A DNA stretch of 64,000 nucleotides from Pseudomonadota bacterium (GTDB taxonomy: Bacteria > Pseudomonadota > Gammaproteobacteria > Burkholderiales > Burkholderiaceae_C): the NCBI GenBank assembly GCA_023442945.1, contig JAEZWW010000082.1, positions 3,500 to 67,499 on the forward strand. The letters are read 5' to 3'. The position numbers were made by a program, and so were the translations under genes. Under the pieces are notes generated by a model, which had not been told where the DNA came from, ran no database searches, and worked only from the letters and a program-made list of their open reading frames with translations. This document shows, piece after piece, positions 18,876 to 26,653 of this stretch. Within the stretch, counting starts at the first letter, position 1, and each line of letters opens with the position of its first letter.

Positions 18876-19931
18876 ATGCAGTTTCTCGACGATTCACTTC
18901 ATCCGGAAAACCAGGACAAGGTCGTGATCACGGTGGCCCCTTACGGACCCGAGTGGATGCCGGAAGACTTCCCCGAAGACATTCCGGTCACGATGGAACA
19001 GCACATTCAGCAGGCCGTGGACTGCTACGAAGCCGGTGCGACGGTGTTGCACCTGCATGTGCGTGAGCTGGACGGCAAGGGCAGCAAACGCCTGTCGAAG
19101 TTCAATGAGCTGATCGCCGGCGTGCGCGCCGCGGTGCCGGACATGATCATCCAGGTGGGTGGCTCGATCTCGTTCGCCCCCGAATCGGAGGGCGAAGCAG
19201 CCAAATGGCTGTCGGACGACACGCGTCACATGCTGGCCGAGCTGACGCCCAAGCCCGATCAGGTCACGGTGGCCGTCAACACCACGCAGATGAACATCAT
19301 GGAGTTGCTCTACCCGGAGTACCTGAAGGGCACGTCGCTGGAGAACCCTGCGTTCCAGCAGGCTTACCGTGAAATGACGGTGCCCGCCGGCCCCGGCTGG
19401 CTGGAAGAGCACCTGCGCCGCCTGCAAGGGTCGGGCATCCAGCCGCACTTCCAGTTGACCGGCATTCACGCGTTGGAAACGCTGGAGCGCCTGATCCGCC
19501 GCGGCATTTACACCGGTCCGGTGAACATGACCTGGATCGGCATCGGTGGCGGCTTTGACGGCCCCAACCCGTTCAATTTCTTCAACTTCATCCACCGCGC
19601 GCCGGACGGCTGCACGCTGACGGCAGAGTCGATCATGAAGAACGTGCTGCCCTTCAACACCATGGCGATGGCCATGGGGCTGCACCCGCGCTGCGGCAAT
19701 GAAGACACCATCATCGACCAGCATGGCCAACGCATGACATCGGTGCAGCAGGTGCAGCAATGCGTGCGCATCGCTCATGAACTGGGCCGCGAGGTTGCCA
19801 ACGGCCAAGAGGCGCGCAAGGTCTACAAGATCGGTGTGCAGTACAGCTCGGCCGAGGAAACGCTGGCGCACCTGGGCCTGGCGCCCAACCGCGCGCCCAC
19901 GGTCCGCAATGTGCCGCTGCGCGTGGCCTGA
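18876..19931 (+). CDS. Beta-keto acid cleavage enzyme (BKACE, DUF849)
   Basis: Family members condense a beta-keto acid with acetyl-CoA to give acetoacetate and a new CoA ester, using zinc. The 351-residue protein shows the N-terminal VVITVAPYG, the metal-binding VLHLHVRE (His-x-His), the strand MIIQVGGSIS and a C-terminal LGREVANGQEARKVY. The start at 18876 has AGGAG six bases upstream; a second ATG directly before it is too close to the ribosome site. It is the first gene of a cluster that also has a CoA ligase and an oxidoreductase, which suits degradation of an unknown beta-keto acid. Confidence 0.85.
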   Translation: MQFLDDSLHPENQDKVVITVAPYGPEWMPEDFPEDIPVTMEQHIQQAVDCYEAGATVLHLHVRELDGKGSKRLSKFNELIAGVRAAVPDMIIQVGGSISFAPESEGEAAKWLSDDTRHMLAELTPKPDQVTVAVNTTQMNIMELLYPEYLKGTSLENPAFQQAYREMTVPAGPGWLEEHLRRLQGSGIQPHFQLTGIHALETLERLIRRGIYTGPVNMTWIGIGGGFDGPNPFNFFNFIHRAPDGCTLTAESIMKNVLPFNTMAMAMGLHPRCGNEDTIIDQHGQRMTSVQQVQQCVRIAHELGREVANGQEARKVYKIGVQYSSAEETLAHLGLAPNRAPTVRNVPLRVA

Positions 19932-19940
19932 GCGAGGCCG

Positions 19941-19961
19941 CTCGGCGCTCCTTGCGCCGAG
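19941..19961 (+). terminator. Hairpin between BKACE and hydrolase genes
   Basis: CTCGGCGC / GCGCCGAG with loop TCCTT, followed by a pyrimidine-rich but not uniform T stretch. It is more likely an attenuator or transcript-stabilising hairpin than a full stop, as the next gene starts 40 bases on. Confidence 0.45.
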
Positions 19962-20000
19962 CATTCTTCCGTTTCTATCCCGAATGCTGCGCAACTGACG

Positions 20001-20549
20001 ATGTCACCCACCCTTTTGATCGTGCCCGGTCTGCGGGACCATGTCCCGCAACACTGGCAGACCTTGTTGGCCGAAGCCACCCCCGGCGCGCAGACCGTGG
20101 CGCCGCTGGAGCAGGACAAGCTGAGCCGCGCCGCGCGCGTGGCCGCCTTGGACGAGGCGGTCAATGCCATTGAAGGCCCGGTCATTCTGGTCGCCCACAG
20201 CGCAGGGGCGATCACGGTGGTGCACTGGGCGCAAACGGCACGCCGCCCGATTCACGGTGCACTGCTGGCGACGCCGAGCGACCTGGAGCGCCCGCTGCCG
20301 GACGGCTATCCCAAGCTGGACGCGTTGAAAGACGGCGGCTGGTTGCCGATTCCCTTGAACCGGCTGCCGTTCCCCAGCATCGTCGCCGCCAGCCGCAACG
20401 ACGGGCTGTGCGCTTTCGGGCGCGCCAGCGCTTTTGCTGCCGCATGGGGCAGCCGCCTGGTGGATCTGGGCGAGGTCGGCCACCTGAACCCAGCCGCCGG
20501 CTACGGGCCCTGGCCGCACGCGGCCGACTTGATTGGCGAACTGCAGTGA
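20001..20549 (+). CDS. RBBP9/YdeN-family alpha/beta hydrolase
   Basis: The 182-residue small hydrolase has the RBBP9 pattern: N-terminal TLLIVPGLRD...PQHWQTLL, nucleophile motif VAHSAGA, and the terminal GHLNPAAGYGPWP containing the catalytic His. These are serine hydrolases of small esters or thioesters. Its stop overlaps the GTG start of the Rieske gene (GTGA), so the two are coupled. In this cluster it could hydrolyse a CoA thioester or lactone intermediate; that is inference. Confidence 0.82.
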   Translation: MSPTLLIVPGLRDHVPQHWQTLLAEATPGAQTVAPLEQDKLSRAARVAALDEAVNAIEGPVILVAHSAGAITVVHWAQTARRPIHGALLATPSDLERPLPDGYPKLDALKDGGWLPIPLNRLPFPSIVAASRNDGLCAFGRASAFAAAWGSRLVDLGEVGHLNPAAGYGPWPHAADLIGELQ

Positions 20550-20908
20550 CCGACGCCTCAGCCACTGTCGCCTTGCCCGGCGCCGATGCCGCGGTGGCTG
20601 GGCCTTTTGACGCGCCCGCGCGCGGTGAACGTGCTCTGGTGTTCGCTGGTGGCAAGTCCCATGTTGTCTTCAACATCGACGACCAACTCCATGCCATCGA
20701 CAACGACTGCCCGCATGGCGCGTCGGCTTTGTCCGGTGGCCGGCTGGAGGGCTACGTCATCAGTTGCCCCGCGCACGGCCTGCGCTTTGACGTGCGCACA
20801 GGTCGCATGCCTGGTGTGGGCGACGCACCCGCGCTGTGCGTGAAAACCTTGGCGGTGCGTTACCAGGGTGGCCAGGCCTACCTTTGCCCCGCACCGCATC
20901 CCGCTTGA
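20546..20908 (+). CDS. Small Rieske [2Fe-2S] protein
   Basis: The 120-residue protein carries a full Rieske motif: CPHG then, after about 16 residues, CPAHG (CPHGASALSGG... and ISCPAHGLRFDVRTG). It is a stand-alone NirD/ferredoxin-type protein, without an oxygenase catalytic domain. The GTG start at 20546 overlaps the hydrolase stop. It would carry electrons to a partner enzyme; no oxygenase is found in this cluster, so the partner is missing or encoded elsewhere. Confidence 0.85.
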   Translation: MTDASATVALPGADAAVAGPFDAPARGERALVFAGGKSHVVFNIDDQLHAIDNDCPHGASALSGGRLEGYVISCPAHGLRFDVRTGRMPGVGDAPALCVKTLAVRYQGGQAYLCPAPHPA

Positions 20909-20932
20909 ACAAAAACCTCTAGGAGACTCCCC

Positions 20933-21352
20933 ATGTCAGCCCAACCCAAAGACGCCCAAGCCGCCACGAGCCAGACCCCTATTTGCGACGGTATTCGCGC
21001 CGCTGGCCAGTGGAACCCCGACTGGGACGGTTTCACCGAGCTCGACCCGCTCTGGACCGAGAAATTCATGGACATGGCGATGCACCCCATGCGCAAGAAC
21101 GTGATCGAGCCCAAGGTCTGGGAATTCATCGCCATCGCTGTCGACGCGTCGTGCACGCACATGTACGGCCCCGGCACACGCCGCCACATCCGCCGCGCGC
21201 TGGAACTGGGCGCGACGACCGAGGAAATTGCCGCGGTGTTGCAAGGCGTGAGCGTGCTGGGCCTGCACGCCAACAGCTTTGGCGCGCCCATGTTGCTGGA
21301 AGAGGCCGCCAAGTTTGAAGCGTCCCGCCAGGGCGGCGCAACTGCACGCTGA
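20933..21352 (+). CDS. Carboxymuconolactone-decarboxylase-family protein
   Basis: The 139-residue protein shows the CMD/AhpD fold signature: AVDASCTHMYGPGTRRHIRRALE, with Cys and His spaced as in the family, then LGATTEEIAAVLQGVSVLGLH. Family members include gamma-carboxymuconolactone decarboxylase and AhpD-like peroxidase partners. The single Cys (no second CxxC cysteine) leans away from an AhpD-like redox role. It lies 24 bases after the Rieske gene and 16 bases before the transporter, so it is part of the same operon. Confidence 0.83.
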   Translation: MSAQPKDAQAATSQTPICDGIRAAGQWNPDWDGFTELDPLWTEKFMDMAMHPMRKNVIEPKVWEFIAIAVDASCTHMYGPGTRRHIRRALELGATTEEIAAVLQGVSVLGLHANSFGAPMLLEEAAKFEASRQGGATAR

Positions 21353-21368
21353 AAACCAGGAGCTGAGC

Positions 21369-22658
21369 ATGACGTTCTGGAAAAAGAGTCCCTCGGCGGT
21401 GCTGGTCGGACTGCTGGTCATCCACGTGCTGGCGCACGTGGACCGCTACATCCTGCTGGGTTTTTCTCCGCAGCTGATTGCCGACCTGCAGCTCAGCAAC
21501 GCGCAATACGGCTTTCTGGTGGGCGCCGTGTGGGTGATGAGCTTCGGCGTCATGGCCGTTGGCCTGGGCGCCTTGGCCGACCGCTACAGCCGCACCCGCG
21601 TGATCGCCGGCGGCCTGTTTGTCTGGAGCGCCTGCACCTGGGCTTCCGGGCACGCTCAGTCGTTCGAACAGCTCGCGCTGGCACGCTTCTTTGTGGCCAG
21701 CGGGGAGGCGGCGCTGGTGCCGGCGGCCGCGTCTTTACTGACCGAATTGTTCAGCGAGCGTCGGCGCAGCACGGCGCTGGGCATCTTCTATACCGGCATC
21801 CCGCTGGGCGTGGGCTGTGCCTTTCTGCTGGCGGGCTCGATCGGTGCGGTGCACGGCTGGCGCATGACCTTCAGTGTGCTGGGTGCCATCGGCATCGTGA
21901 TTGCCTTCTGCCTGTCGTTCCTGAAGGAAGACCGCGGACATCTGCCTGCGCAAGAGCGTGGCGCCCCGTTCATTGACCAGTTGCTGAATATTTTCACCGT
22001 GCTGCGCGCCCGCAAGCCCCTGGTGCTGATCATCATCGGCTTCGTGCTGGTGCACGTGCTGTTTGCCAGCCTGTCCTTCACGCAGCTGTGGCTGGTGAAA
22101 GAGCGCGGCATGGACGGCGCGGCCATCGCCAAACACATCGGCTGGCTGCAGCTGATCTTTGGGACCTCGGGCGCTGTCATTGGCGGCCTGCTGGGTGACC
22201 GCATCGGGCGTCGCCTGCCGGGCGGCCACCCGACGCTGATGTTGATCCTGGTTCTGCTGTGCGGCAGCGCGATCCTGGCCTACCGCTTCTCGCCCCCAGA
22301 CAGCCTGATGTTCAACGTCGGCATGTGCGCCAGCGCCTTCCTTCCGCTGTCTCTGTACGGTTCGGCCAACGCTTCGGTGATGGGCATGGTGCCGGCCAGC
22401 ATGCGAGCCACGGTCACGGGCTTCAACATGCTCAGCATCAACCTGTTTGCCGTGGCGCTGGGCAGCGTGATCGCCGGCTGGGCGATCGACAAAATGACCC
22501 GCGACGGTGTTGACCACCCCATCACCAAGGTGCTGGTGTCGACCGATCTGATCGTGCTCAGCTCGTCGATCTTCTTCGCCGCCGCCGCGTGGATGCTGGT
22601 GCGACGCCCGTTTGTGCCGGATGTCGGCCACGCCGAGGCGCCCCGCGCTGCGCTCTGA
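21369..22658 (+). CDS. MFS transporter, probable uptake permease of the catabolic cluster
   Basis: The 429-residue protein has about twelve membrane segments. It shows the MFS loop 2-3 motif GALADRYSRTRVI and a second-half counterpart GGLLGDRIGRRL. The N-terminal LLVIHVLAHVDRYILLGFSPQL resembles the spinster-like subgroup. It has a strong ribosome site, AGGAG, upstream of the ATG at 21369. As the only transporter of the cluster it probably imports the substrate. Confidence 0.87.
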   Translation: MTFWKKSPSAVLVGLLVIHVLAHVDRYILLGFSPQLIADLQLSNAQYGFLVGAVWVMSFGVMAVGLGALADRYSRTRVIAGGLFVWSACTWASGHAQSFEQLALARFFVASGEAALVPAAASLLTELFSERRRSTALGIFYTGIPLGVGCAFLLAGSIGAVHGWRMTFSVLGAIGIVIAFCLSFLKEDRGHLPAQERGAPFIDQLLNIFTVLRARKPLVLIIIGFVLVHVLFASLSFTQLWLVKERGMDGAAIAKHIGWLQLIFGTSGAVIGGLLGDRIGRRLPGGHPTLMLILVLLCGSAILAYRFSPPDSLMFNVGMCASAFLPLSLYGSANASVMGMVPASMRATVTGFNMLSINLFAVALGSVIAGWAIDKMTRDGVDHPITKVLVSTDLIVLSSSIFFAAAAWMLVRRPFVPDVGHAEAPRAAL

Positions 22659-22755
22659 CGGCTTAGCCCACGCGGCGCACGCGTTGTAGGCCCCAGGCTG
22701 GCAGGCGCCGTCCTCGGCCACCAGCCTGAGCGGCGGGGCTTCTCTCAAGTTCGAA

Positions 22756-22777
22756 CAGGCGTGTGGTTTGCACGCCT
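22756..22777 (+). other. Hairpin in the MFS / quinone oxidoreductase gap
   Basis: AGGCGTG and CACGCCT flank a 7-base loop, about 33 bases before the next start codon. The 151-base gap 22659-22809 is the largest in the cluster, so an internal promoter or attenuator is possible. Confidence 0.35.
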
Positions 22778-22809
22778 CTTTCACCCACAGTCTTCCCACA
22801 TCCTTGTTC

Positions 22810-23790
22810 ATGACCCAAGCCATTCGCATTTACGCCGCCGGTACGCCGGACGTGATTCAGGTGGAGGACGTGCCCGTGGCCGCGCCCGGCGCGGGCGAGG
22901 TTCGAATCCGCCACGACGCCATCGCCCTCAACTTTGCCGACACCTATTTCCGCGACGGCACCTACCCCATCCCGCTGCCCAGTGGCTTGGGGGTGGAAGC
23001 CGCTGGCGTGGTGGAAGACGTGGGCCCCGGCGTGACGGACTTCCGCGTAGGCGACAGGGTGGCCTACACAGGCTTTCTCAATACCCTTGGGGCGTACAGC
23101 GCGGCCCGCGTGCTGCCCACCAGCCTGCTGATCCGCCTGCCCGATGCGCTGCCCAGCGATCTCGCCGCTGCTGTCGTCACGCGTGGCTTGACGGCCGCCT
23201 ACCTGCTGCGGCGCCTGCACCGCTTTCAGCCGGGCGACACGATCTTGCTGCACGCTGCGGCCGGTGGTTTGGGGCTGATCATGTCCCAGTGGGCGCGCCT
23301 GCTGGGCCTGCGCGTAATCGGCACCGTGTCCACCGCCGAAAAGGCGGCCGTAGCGGCGGCCCACGGTTGTGAACACATCATCAATTACAGCCAGGAAGAT
23401 GTGCCGGCCCGCGTCGCGGCGTTGACCGACGGGCGCGGGGTGGACGTCGTGTTCGACAGCGTGGGCCGCACCACCTTTGAAGGGTCGCTGGACGCCTTGC
23501 GTCCGCGCGGGCTGATGGTGTGCGTGGGCACCGCCTCCGGCACGATCGAGCCGTTTGACCCGCAGACGCTGGCGCGCAAGGGCTCGCTGTTCCTCACGCG
23601 ACCTGCCCTGGCCGACTACATCGGCGATCCGCAGGAGCGCAACGCACTGGCCACTGAGTTGTTCGACCTCGTTACCGCCGGCCGCATCCAGATGGCCGTG
23701 CAGCACCGCTACGCTCTGCAAGACGCCGCCCAGGCCCACCGCGACCTCGAAGCGCGCCGCACCATCGGCGCGTCGATCCTGGTGCCCTGA
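22810..23790 (+). CDS. Zinc-free quinone oxidoreductase (MDR family)
   Basis: The 326-residue protein resembles NADPH:quinone oxidoreductase/zeta-crystallin. It lacks the zinc ligands of alcohol dehydrogenases and has the sequence LNFADTYFRDGTYPIPLP. The nucleotide-binding part holds LLHAAAGGLGLIMSQWA, and GVDVVFDSVG follows. The ATG at 22810 is the expected start. The reaction in this cluster would be reduction of an enone, enoyl or quinone intermediate with NADPH; the exact substrate is unknown. Confidence 0.88.
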   Translation: MTQAIRIYAAGTPDVIQVEDVPVAAPGAGEVRIRHDAIALNFADTYFRDGTYPIPLPSGLGVEAAGVVEDVGPGVTDFRVGDRVAYTGFLNTLGAYSAARVLPTSLLIRLPDALPSDLAAAVVTRGLTAAYLLRRLHRFQPGDTILLHAAAGGLGLIMSQWARLLGLRVIGTVSTAEKAAVAAAHGCEHIINYSQEDVPARVAALTDGRGVDVVFDSVGRTTFEGSLDALRPRGLMVCVGTASGTIEPFDPQTLARKGSLFLTRPALADYIGDPQERNALATELFDLVTAGRIQMAVQHRYALQDAAQAHRDLEARRTIGASILVP

Positions 23791-23854
23791 GCGCCGAAGC
23801 ACGCCGACAAACCTCCGCGCCACCCCGGCGCGATCCGCCTTTTTGGGACGACCC

Positions 23855-25507
23855 ATGACCTCCTTGATGATGTACCAGCCGCTGCTGGTTTCCTCCATCC
23901 TGCGCCACGCCGAACGCCACCATGGTGAGCAGGAAATCGTGTCGCGCCGCGTGGAAGGCGATATCCACCGCTACACCTACCGCGACATGGCTTCGCGTGC
24001 CCGGCGCCTCGCCCGCGCGCTGCGGCGCCTGGGCCTGTCGGCTGGCGACCGCGCCGGCACGCTGGCCTGGAACGGCTACCGCCACCTGGAGCTGTACTAC
24101 GCCTGCGGCGGCAGCGGGGTGGTGCTGAACACCCTCAACCCGCGCTTGCACGCCGACCAACTGACCTGGATCACCGGCGACGCCGACGACAAGGTGCTGT
24201 TCTTTGACGCGAGCTTTCTGCCGCTGGCGCGCGCGCTGGCCCAGACGCAACCGGCGATTCGCGCCTTCGTGCTGATGAGCGACCGTGCCCACATGCCGCC
24301 GGACGCCGAGCTGCCGGGCCTGCTGTGCTATGAAGAACTGATTGCCGCCGAGCCAGAAGACTTCGACTGGCCCGAGCTGCCAGAAACCAGCGGATCCGGC
24401 CTTTGCTACACCAGCGGCACCACCGGCAACCCCAAGGGCGTGATGTACACGCAGCGCTCCACGGTGCTGCACGCCATGGCCTCGTCGGTGCCGGACGCCT
24501 TCAACCTCAGCGCCGGCGACGCCGTCTTACCGGTGGTGCCGATGTTCCACGTCAACGCCTGGGGCTTGCCGTACGCGGCTTGCATGATGGGCTCCAAGCT
24601 CGTGCTGCCTGGCCCCAACCTGGACGGCAAGAGCCTGTACGAGCTGTTTGAAGCCGAAGGCGTGACGGTGTCGGCCGGCGTGCCCACCGTGTGGCAAGGC
24701 TTGCTGACCTACGTCGAGCAAAACGGCCTGGCCTTCAGCACCATGCGCCGGACCATCGTCGGTGGCGCCGCTTGCCCGCCCGCGATGACGGCGCAGTTTG
24801 AGCGCCGTTATGGCGTGGACGTGATCCACGCCTGGGGCATGACCGAACTCAGCCCGATGGGCGCCGTCAACGTGCCCAAGCCGGCGCAGCGCCAATGGGA
24901 TGCCGACAAACAACTGGCGCTGAAGGCCAAGCAGGGCCGCAGCGTGTTCGGCATCGACATGCGCGTCGTCGACGCCGAAGGCAAGGATCTGCCCTGGAAC
25001 GGCCAACAATCGGGCGAGCTGCGGGTGCGCGGCCACTGGGTGGCGGCGGCTTACCTGAACCGCGCCGACAGCCCTTTGCTGACCGACGCGGAGGGTGCCA
25101 GCTGGTTCCCGACGGGCGATGTGGCGACGATCGACGCCGACGGCTTCATGCACATCACCGACCGCAGCAAGGACGTGATCAAGAGCGGCGGCGAATGGAT
25201 CGGCTCCATCGACCTGGAGAACATTGCCATGGCCCACCCGGCCGTCGCGATGGCCGCGTGTATTGCGGCGCGCCACGACAAGTGGGACGAACGCCCCTTG
25301 CTGGTCGTCGCACTCAAGCCCGGCGCCAGCGTGAGCCGCGATGAGTTGCTGGCCAGCTACGAGGGCAAGGTGGCCAAGTGGTGGACGCCAGACGACGTCG
25401 TGTTTGTCGACGCCATCCCGCTGGGTGCGACCGGCAAGATGCTCAAGCACGCCTTGCGCGACCAGTTCCGCGACCACCTGATGCAGTCCGAGGCCGTCAC
25501 GCGCTAA
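23855..25507 (+). CDS. Medium/long-chain acyl-CoA ligase (AMP-forming)
   Basis: The 550-residue adenylate-forming enzyme activates a carboxylic acid to its CoA ester. It starts MTSLMMYQPLLVSSILRHAE, as in the AlkK / 3-methylmercaptopropionyl-CoA ligase group. It shows the AMP motif YTSGTTGNPKGVMYT, HAWGMTELSP, the hinge ITDRSKDVIKSGGEWI and the catalytic lysine in LGATGKMLKH. It lies 64 bases after the quinone oxidoreductase and closes the cluster. The substrate is a fatty, aryl or branched acid that cannot be fixed from sequence. Confidence 0.88.
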   Translation: MTSLMMYQPLLVSSILRHAERHHGEQEIVSRRVEGDIHRYTYRDMASRARRLARALRRLGLSAGDRAGTLAWNGYRHLELYYACGGSGVVLNTLNPRLHADQLTWITGDADDKVLFFDASFLPLARALAQTQPAIRAFVLMSDRAHMPPDAELPGLLCYEELIAAEPEDFDWPELPETSGSGLCYTSGTTGNPKGVMYTQRSTVLHAMASSVPDAFNLSAGDAVLPVVPMFHVNAWGLPYAACMMGSKLVLPGPNLDGKSLYELFEAEGVTVSAGVPTVWQGLLTYVEQNGLAFSTMRRTIVGGAACPPAMTAQFERRYGVDVIHAWGMTELSPMGAVNVPKPAQRQWDADKQLALKAKQGRSVFGIDMRVVDAEGKDLPWNGQQSGELRVRGHWVAAAYLNRADSPLLTDAEGASWFPTGDVATIDADGFMHITDRSKDVIKSGGEWIGSIDLENIAMAHPAVAMAACIAARHDKWDERPLLVVALKPGASVSRDELLASYEGKVAKWWTPDDVVFVDAIPLGATGKMLKHALRDQFRDHLMQSEAVTR

Positions 25508-25627
25508 GAAGAAGAGAAGCAGGGCCTTACGCGCCCATTCAAGCGCGGACGGCGAGGGCACTTGGTTGCTCGACGCCCCCGCAGGCCGCTGCGCATGCCC
25601 CGCGTCAGGCGAGCGCGCCGGGTTACG

Positions 25628-26653
25628 TCAGGAAGCGCTGGCGGGCTGCTCATCCAGGTGGTACTGCGTCACCCGCTCCACCTCGTTCTTGCTGCCCAGC
25701 ACCACGCTGACGCGCTCGTGCAGTTGCGTGGGCTGCACGTCGAGGATGCGCTCGCGGCCGTTGGTGGCGGCGCCGCCGGCTTGCTCGATCAGCCAGCCCA
25801 TGGGGTTGGCTTCGTACAGCAGGCGCAGCTTGCCGGGCTTGTTGGGCTCGCGCTTGTCCCAGGGGTACATGAAGATGCCGCCGCGCGTCAGGATGCGGTG
25901 CACGTCGGCCACCATGCTGGCGATCCAGCGCATGTTGAAGTCCTTGCCGCGCGGGCCTTCCTTGCCGGCCAGGCATTCGTCGATGTAGCGCTTCACCGGC
26001 GTGTCCCAGTGCCGCATGTTGCTCATGTTGATCGCGAATTCCTTGGTGTCGGCAGGGATCTTCACGTTTTCCTGCGTCAGCACGAAGCTGCCCTGTTCGC
26101 GGTCGAGTGTGAACATGGCGACGCCGTCGCCCACCGTCAGCACCAGGGTGGTCTGTGGGCCGTACACGCAGTAGCCGGCGGCGACCTGCTGGCTGCCGGG
26201 CTGCAGAAAGTCCTGTTCGGTCACGCCGGGGTGGCCGTCGGGCTTTTTCAACACGCTGAAGATGGTGCCGATGGAGACGTTGACGTCGATGTTGGACGAG
26301 CCGTCCAGCGGGTCGAACATCAGCAGGTACTCGCCCTGCGGGTAGCGGTTGGGCACGAGGTAGATGCTGTCCATCTCCTCGCTGGCCATCGCGGCCAGGT
26401 GGCCGCCCCATTCGTTGGCTTCGATCAGCACCTCGTTGGCGATGATGTCCAGCTTCTTCTGGACTTCGCCCTGCACGTTTTCGCTGCCAGCGCTGCCCAT
26501 CACGTCACCCAACTCGCCCTTGTTCACGCTGTGGCTGATGCGCTTGCAGGCGCGCGCCACCACCTCGATCAGCAGGCGCAACTGCGCAGGGATCAGGCCG
26601 TCGACGCGTTGCTGCTCGACCAGGTAGCGGGACAGGGAAACTTGCTTGCTCAT
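25628..26653 (-). CDS. fbp: Fructose-1,6-bisphosphatase class 1
   Basis: The gluconeogenic enzyme removes the 1-phosphate of fructose 1,6-bisphosphate. The 341-residue length is normal. Metal and substrate motifs are MASEEMDS, LLMFDPLDGSSNIDVN and GGIFMYPWDKR, with IEQAGGAATNG at the C-terminal side. The start MSKQVSLSRYLVEQQ overlaps the stop of pepN by ATGA, so it is translated with it. The frame stays open far upstream inside pepN, but that part is an antisense-like artefact of GC-rich DNA. Confidence 0.95.
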   Translation of the reverse strand: MSKQVSLSRYLVEQQRVDGLIPAQLRLLIEVVARACKRISHSVNKGELGDVMGSAGSENVQGEVQKKLDIIANEVLIEANEWGGHLAAMASEEMDSIYLVPNRYPQGEYLLMFDPLDGSSNIDVNVSIGTIFSVLKKPDGHPGVTEQDFLQPGSQQVAAGYCVYGPQTTLVLTVGDGVAMFTLDREQGSFVLTQENVKIPADTKEFAINMSNMRHWDTPVKRYIDECLAGKEGPRGKDFNMRWIASMVADVHRILTRGGIFMYPWDKREPNKPGKLRLLYEANPMGWLIEQAGGAATNGRERILDVQPTQLHERVSVVLGSKNEVERVTQYHLDEQPASAS

